A stretch of 9,965 bases of DNA, from assembly GCA_005788935.1 (NCBI GenBank), contig SYAK01000376.1, positions 1-9,965 of the forward strand, given 5' to 3'. Below the pieces are notes generated by a model. That model searched no databases and was not told the origin of the DNA. It worked only from the letters and a program-made list of their open reading frames with translations. Positions 7,601-9,965 of this stretch are shown here, piece by piece. Position 1 is the first letter of the stretch. Each line of letters starts with the position of its first letter. The position numbers were made by a program, and so were the translations under genes. This DNA comes from Pseudomonadota bacterium. Lineage in GTDB: Bacteria; Myxococcota; UBA9042; PHBI01.

Positions 7601-8408
7601 TGAGGGTCACCGTCGTGCCACCGCCCGCTGGGCCGCGCGCGGGCGACACGCGGTCGATCGCTGTCCCGTCGAGGGCTGGGGCGAGGTCGGCCTCGAAGGT
7701 GTAGCCGCGCGCGAGGCGGGCCGCTCCGGCAGGACTCACGACGAGGACGTCGGTCTCGCCTGGCGTCCCCTCCGGGCTCATGCAGGTGAGGGTCGCGGGG
7801 TCAAGGACCGCGACGTCGAGGGCCCGTCGCCCGCCGATGAGGACGGCGACGCCATCCGTGAAGCCCGCGCCGCGCACGGTCAGCGGGGTTCCGCCGAGGC
7901 CGCTGCCAGCGCGCGGCTCGACCGCTGTCAGCCCGACCGGATCGCGATACAGGAAGCCGCGCGTCCGCGTCACCGTGCCGCCATCGCCGAGCTCGATTGT
8001 GACATCGACCCAGCCTGGCGGGTGCGGCGGCGTCAGGAGCACGACCGAGCGGTCGCTGATGGCGAAGACGTCGAGGGCTTCGGCGACCCCGAAGCGCACC
8101 GCTCGGACCGAGGCGAGGCCCTCGCCTTCGAGGGTGACGGCCGTGAGCCCCGCGGTCGGTCCCTCGCCTGGCGTGAGTGCTGCGATGCGTGCGGGGCTGT
8201 CCGCGGTATCCTCGGGGGATGCCGCGTCGGGTGCGACCACCTCGGGGCGCCAGGCGTCCGGGCGACCCACGTCCGACAGGTCTCCGGGCGCAGGGTCCAC
8301 GCAGCCCGCGAGCCGTGTCGCAGCGACGATCAGGGCCGCCTGAAAGGCGCGCCATTGGGGCTTGCAGCCGGAGCTGGCAGCCCCGTCAGGGGGCATGGTT
8401 CGGGGCAT
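4659..8408 (-). CDS. Large modular lipoprotein: IPT/TIG repeats, carboxypeptidase-regulatory-like domain, Cys-rich segment, propeller-like repeats
   Basis: 1249 residues. A signal peptide ends in a lipobox, LAGC, with lipidated C36; Val at +2 suggests outer-membrane sorting by the usual rule. R32 inside the hydrophobic core is unusual. After a Pro/Asp-rich linker come four IPT/TIG immunoglobulin-like domains (about 74-155, 158-238, 251-331, 334-418). They carry family features such as GGTxVTLTGxGL and a closing FxY or GYT. A Ser/Gly linker leads to a carboxypeptidase-regulatory-like beta-sandwich (about 432-512). A disulfide-type segment follows (517-632, 15 Cys), then an unassigned region (633-820). 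Seven short repeats of the type VGDxGLxxRxDGxxW (843-1129) suggest a seven-blade propeller. The last 100 residues carry CVVC (1168-1171) and are unassigned. The architecture implies a cell-surface binding or adhesion protein without an evident catalytic site; the ligand is unknown. It heads the minus-strand run; sixA starts 43 bases downstream. A longer frame from 8477 exists, but the Shine-Dalgarno and signal peptide favour 8408. Confidence 0.9.
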   Translation of the reverse strand: MPRTMPPDGAASSGCKPQWRAFQAALIVAATRLAGCVDPAPGDLSDVGRPDAWRPEVVAPDAASPEDTADSPARIAALTPGEGPTAGLTAVTLEGEGLASVRAVRFGVAEALDVFAISDRSVVLLTPPHPPGWVDVTIELGDGGTVTRTRGFLYRDPVGLTAVEPRAGSGLGGTPLTVRGAGFTDGVAVLIGGRRALDVAVLDPATLTCMSPEGTPGETDVLVVSPAGAARLARGYTFEADLAPALDGTAIDRVSPARGPAGGGTTVTLTGRGLGARLGVRVGATPARAVRASADGTSLTFVTPPGSPGPASIHLFDGAARTSAADAFTYVANAPALLAANPPRGAIAGGTRVELFGEGLPTTGLRTVTFGGREARLLAPPEGHRVIVEAPPGPVGATDVVLDYAAVTLTLPSGYTWFDSGTSAGSSGERASGALNLTVIETRTGDRVPGALTLVEGDALRGTLSCLTNATGQCVVSAAGLVGPLRVTVSAGGFQTVTIAGISAENLTVPVLRAFTCEDLAEYPCSQLGSPAASEVRVEVEGLDKGPTPAHGPCSDWRDIQAHCTPCVISPTTVASPCADGATCRTLGNEGGFCATPCTADVDCEAGFRCLDPDGGPEPRCVPPPPARVAFCNLTEVDPTDPKGLVWPGAAVDAEGQVTLDGRLGAMAVVCFGGHDVRGTFTPDVLGVQRGLEATGDGDVVEAVVTLDVALDARAVVSLDLPSLIRSGDFLASDRASFDAFLMLGGDGGVSFRTVVSTRAGPWEVAVPSRLSGPLADATWTVRGVVESPSRNGGAVVLEDNLRDLRSAWDREAGPDGAWTLTPATLPDLFAATRWDAAPGALVAVGDDGLILRREGRLWGRMGAGTQADLRAVASTLGPQGDVRAFAGGADGVITRWDGLRWQLVPTGTRDLVRGLAFLPSDASGRAVAVAGRTVLGWDGQAWTPLWQGTAELRAVAAGLETVWVVGDGGLAAVAERTDDGGLAPFAVVRTGVMAMLNGVVVGVDGGVDVVGANGTWLVGDVGGLRSLVTPATGAGLPDDASRLGRELTVVAVIDETIPAFPADAVAGGIDGALWHRVGDVVTAAIAGRHGAVARGTVRALVATPDGTDAGTVLALGSHDRVLGPFVGIPDDLSPPPGGTLGRTLAWTGAGLPPHFNTVEVRGVIGPCVVCGMQVLIPWVPWLTITRGDVTRADFHPTVTSFGLGFGRHEARITRIRTDPGYDFDDNAARGLIGGRQSAWAWRETTFTL

Positions 8409-8415
8409 GGCGAGG

Positions 8416-8421
8416 TTCCTC
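8416..8421 (-). promoter_or_regulatory. Ribosome binding site of the large lipoprotein gene, decides its start
   Basis: GAGGAA on the minus strand lies seven bases before ATG 8408. It supports this start over ATG 8477 (no good site, and it would put a polar extension in front of the signal peptide) and over ATG 8396 (four codons later). Confidence 0.7.
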
Positions 8422-8452
8422 GGGGTCCGCGTCTTCACGGGCGGTTGCCTGC

Positions 8453-8482
8453 AGTATCGCGCCGGGACATGGTCCACGGCAA
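8453..8482 (-). promoter_or_regulatory. Candidate sigma-70-type promoter for the lipoprotein-sixA-ppx run
   Basis: On the minus strand TTGCCG (8477-8482) and GATACT (8453-8458) are separated by 18 bases, each matching four of six consensus positions. Transcription would begin near 8446, giving a leader of about 38 bases before ATG 8408. Its -35 element overlaps the first of three tandem repeats. This is a by-eye match in a GC-rich genome, so it is only a candidate. Confidence 0.35.
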
Positions 8483-8506
8483 GGGCGGCAAGGGTCGCAA
8501 GGTTCG
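8480..8506. repeat. Three tandem 9-base repeats in the divergent control region
   Basis: The units are CAAGGGCGG (8480-8488), CAAGGGTCG (8489-8497) and CAAGGTTCG (8498-8506), differing by one or two bases from one to the next. They lie between the two divergent candidate promoters and touch the -35 element of the leftward one. This placement fits repeated binding sites for a regulator. Confidence 0.55.
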
Positions 8507-8511
8507 TGCGG

Positions 8512-8540
8512 TTGACGAGGCCAGCCTTCGCCTTGAATAT
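8512..8540 (+). promoter_or_regulatory. Candidate promoter for the small secreted protein gene
   Basis: TTGACG (8512-8517, five of six consensus positions) is followed after 17 bases by GAATAT (8535-8540, three of six). The AATAT stretch is one of few AT-rich spots nearby. Transcription from about 8547 would leave a leader of roughly 100 bases before ATG 8649, in which I see no clear structured element. Confidence 0.35.
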
Positions 8541-8638
8541 CCGCCCATGCCCGCGCGTTTCCGCTGTCTGGCGCGGCCGCTGCTGGTCGCGCCGCGCCCC
8601 GTCGTGAGCGCGGTCATCTGTTCATCCCACCGCCCATC

Positions 8639-8643
8639 AGGAG
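8639..8643 (+). promoter_or_regulatory. Ribosome binding site of the small secreted protein gene, decides its start
   Basis: AGGAG lies five bases before ATG 8649. It singles out this ATG from several upstream in-frame ones (for example 8469 and 8547), and the predicted protein then starts with a clean signal peptide. Confidence 0.75.
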
Positions 8644-8648
8644 CCTCC

Positions 8649-9059
8649 ATGCGCGCCCTCCTCCTCGCTGCTCCAGTCGCAGCCGCCCTGTTCGTGGCCC
8701 CAGCCTCCGCCGAGGTCGTCCGCGAGCCCGCCGCCCAGACCCCCGAGGGCGCCATCGTCGGCAGCCTGAAACTTCTGCGTGACGGCAAGTTCGACGCCTG
8801 GATCACGACCTACTGCAGCAAGGCGAAGCTCTGCCTCAACGACAACGCGCTGACGAGCCTCAAGCGCTACAACCTCCCGGCCAAGGGGCGCCGCGCGGCC
8901 GCCTGCCTGCGCGAGGATGGCTCGGCTGTCGAGGTCAACCGCGTGGATGACCTCTCGGTCACCGAGAAGAAGATCTTCATCAACTGCGAGCCGACCGCGA
9001 TGCCCGTGCCGTTCTTCCTCGTGAAGGAAGGCGAGCGCTGGCTCTTCTCCGCGATCTGA
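8649..9059 (+). CDS. Small secreted four-cysteine protein, possibly NTF2-like
   Basis: 136 residues. An N-terminal signal peptide with a short basic start and an Ala/Leu-rich core ends in ASA (19-21), so cleavage before E22 is likely and the mature protein of about 115 residues is periplasmic or exported. The mature part begins with TPEGAIVGSLKLLRDGKFDAW (31-51), reminiscent of NTF2-like/DUF4878-type small domains, which open with a helix of the form 'A..fl.al..gD...'. It ends with FFLVKEGERWLFSAI (122-136), the typical closing strand 'v.k.dG.WkI'. Four cysteines (56, 62, 86, 113) could form two disulfides, consistent with an exported location. I do not recognise a specific function; the NTF2-like reading is inference from pattern. 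The gene is divergent from the lipoprotein operon and convergent with the membrane protein gene on its right. Confidence 0.86.
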   Translation: MRALLLAAPVAAALFVAPASAEVVREPAAQTPEGAIVGSLKLLRDGKFDAWITTYCSKAKLCLNDNALTSLKRYNLPAKGRRAAACLREDGSAVEVNRVDDLSVTEKKIFINCEPTAMPVPFFLVKEGERWLFSAI

Positions 9060-9061
9060 CG

Positions 9062-9115
9062 CGCCCGAAGGCGTTTTGGCGGGCCGCTTCGGCCGGCCAG
9101 GGCCCGCGGGCCTTG
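9062..9115. terminator. Cluster of three hairpins between convergent genes, probable bidirectional terminator
   Basis: The first hairpin is CGCC-CGAA-GGCG (9062-9073) followed directly by TTTT (9074-9077), the form of a weak intrinsic terminator for the plus-strand gene that stops at 9059. The second is GGCCG-CTT-CGGCC (9082-9094). The third is a perfect 12-base palindrome GGCCCGCGGGCC (9101-9112), extended by three more pairs including a G.T to 9098-9115. The third could serve the minus-strand gene that ends at 9130. Confidence 0.5.
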
Positions 9116-9129
9116 CTCAGCGAGGTGGC

Positions 9130-9789
9130 TCAGCGCACCGGGAAGGCTGGCAGGCGGCCCGCCGCGCGCCACGACTCGGCTCGCTCGCGGACCCGGTCGG
9201 GGTGGGCGTGCTCAAGCTCGGCTGCGTGGGTGATCGCCTGCTCCGTCTCGGACGCCTGCGGAAAGGCGTAGGTCAGCGCGAGCAGCAGCTCGTCGACGTC
9301 GCGCGACCCATGCGCTGTCTTCAGGCGCTCGAGCAGCACCGCAGGCGCGTGGACGCGGAGGTCGGAGACCGCCTTGACGAGCGTCAGGCGGCGCTCAAGG
9401 GTGACGAGGGTGTCGGTCGCGACGGGCTCGAGCGCCAAGGCGCCTGTCACGACATCGCGCGGGCCGACCACGAGCTGCAGCGCGTGCAGTTCAGCCCGCA
9501 GCGACGCAGGTGCGAAGCGCTCGACGAGGTCGGCGTAGCGGACCATGACATTGGGCAGCGTCGCCTTGAAGGTGACGGCGTGGTGACCGATCGCGACCTC
9601 CACAGCGGCGTCCCCGAAGCGACCGCGCGCATGGGCGTGGTCCGAGGCCTCGACCTCGGTCATGAAGAGCCCGAGCGTCCGCTCGACAGCGAGGCGGGTC
9701 TGCTCTTCCTGGGCGCGGGCCGCCCCCTGAAAGGCGCCGAGCGCCAGGATGATGACGGCCGAGGCGATGACGAACGCGGCGATGACCAT
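9130..9789 (-). CDS. Hypothetical single-pass membrane protein
   Basis: 219 residues of unrecognised family. Residues 1-20 form one strongly hydrophobic segment without basic residues at the front. It is followed by QGAARAQEEQ, so it is either an uncleaved N-terminal anchor or a signal peptide cut after ARA (residue 26). The remainder is soluble. A mixed segment (about 43-125) has alternating patterns such as AAVEVAIGHHAVTFKA, probably beta-rich. A helical, charged C-terminal half (about 126-212) is rich in Leu, Glu, Arg and His. There are no cysteines and no catalytic motif I can name. The start at 9789 is supported by GGAGG (9794-9798 on the minus strand), four bases upstream. Codon use is like that of its neighbours. 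It converges on the small secreted protein gene and has its own candidate promoter. Confidence 0.82.
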   Translation of the reverse strand: MVIAAFVIASAVIILALGAFQGAARAQEEQTRLAVERTLGLFMTEVEASDHAHARGRFGDAAVEVAIGHHAVTFKATLPNVMVRYADLVERFAPASLRAELHALQLVVGPRDVVTGALALEPVATDTLVTLERRLTLVKAVSDLRVHAPAVLLERLKTAHGSRDVDELLLALTYAFPQASETEQAITHAAELEHAHPDRVRERAESWRAAGRLPAFPVR

Positions 9790-9807
9790 GGAACCTCCGA
9801 CCCCGAG

Positions 9808-9836
9808 GGTATAGACGACCTCGGCCGACGCGACAA
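9808..9836 (-). promoter_or_regulatory. Candidate promoter for the membrane protein gene
   Basis: On the minus strand TTGTCG (9831-9836) and TATACC (9808-9813) are 17 bases apart, each with four of six consensus matches. The predicted transcript would start near 9801, only about 12 bases before ATG 9789, leaving room for little beyond the Shine-Dalgarno. The rest of 9837-9965 shows no gene or clear site. Confidence 0.35.
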
Positions 9837-9965
9837 CCGCGAAACGTCAACGCGCAGTGCTCCGTCGGGCACGCGCGCGCGGGCTTCGGGGCCGGGTGGC
9901 GTGGCTGCGGGGTCTGGCAGTGACGCATCGCGCGTCGAGGCCCGCGCCGCCCACGTTCAGGCGCC

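Noticed and set aside
8469..8648. Possible separate small basic ORF starting at ATG 8469
   Set aside because: There is no ribosome binding site and no stop before the secreted gene; the Lys/Gly-rich start is just the translation of the 9-base repeats.
7467..9059. A 530-residue reading of the small secreted protein with a long N-terminal extension
   Set aside because: The extension is antisense to the lipoprotein and has no domain; AGGAG at 8639-8643 and the signal peptide fix the start at 8649.

Overview
This is a very GC-rich window with eight protein genes packed almost end to end. There are no RNA genes, mobile elements or CRISPR arrays. The gene style suggests a Myxococcota (myxobacterial) or similar deltaproteobacterial chromosome. 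The evidence is a Fis-tailed sigma-54 activator, a long modular lipoprotein with IPT/TIG domains, a cysteine-rich segment and propeller-like repeats, and GC-saturated third codon positions. That assignment is inferred from style; no marker gene is present.

Left part, plus strand (1-1457): the 3' end of a sigma-54 (NtrC-type) activator, then a YhhN/TMEM86-family membrane protein (probable lysoplasmalogenase). The second gene converges on the minus-strand block, and the two stop codons sit in one small dyad (1456-1480).

Central part, minus strand (8408 down to 1479): four genes in the same direction. In transcription order they are a 1249-residue lipoprotein, a SixA-type histidine phosphatase, a Ppx/GppA phosphatase with a C-terminal HD-like domain, and a metallo-beta-lactamase-fold hydrolase resembling the YtnP/AHL-lactonase group. 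Gaps are 43, 37 and 52 bases, so the first three look like one operon. The last gap is unusually AT-rich and holds overlapping inverted repeats, so the hydrolase may have its own control. SixA plus Ppx suggests phosphate, polyphosphate or (p)ppGpp signalling. The link to the lipoprotein rests only on position.

Right part: a 240-base divergent control region (8409-8648) carries candidate promoters in both directions and three 9-base tandem repeats. A small secreted four-cysteine protein follows on the plus strand (8649-9059). It converges, across a hairpin-rich 70-base spacer, on a minus-strand single-pass membrane protein of unknown function (9789 down to 9130). The last 176 bases hold a candidate promoter for that gene and nothing else I can support.

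I see no clearly new defence or biosynthetic system. The items most worth a second look are the lipoprotein-sixA-ppx linkage, the mosaic lipoprotein with seven propeller-like repeats, and the repeat-rich control regions.
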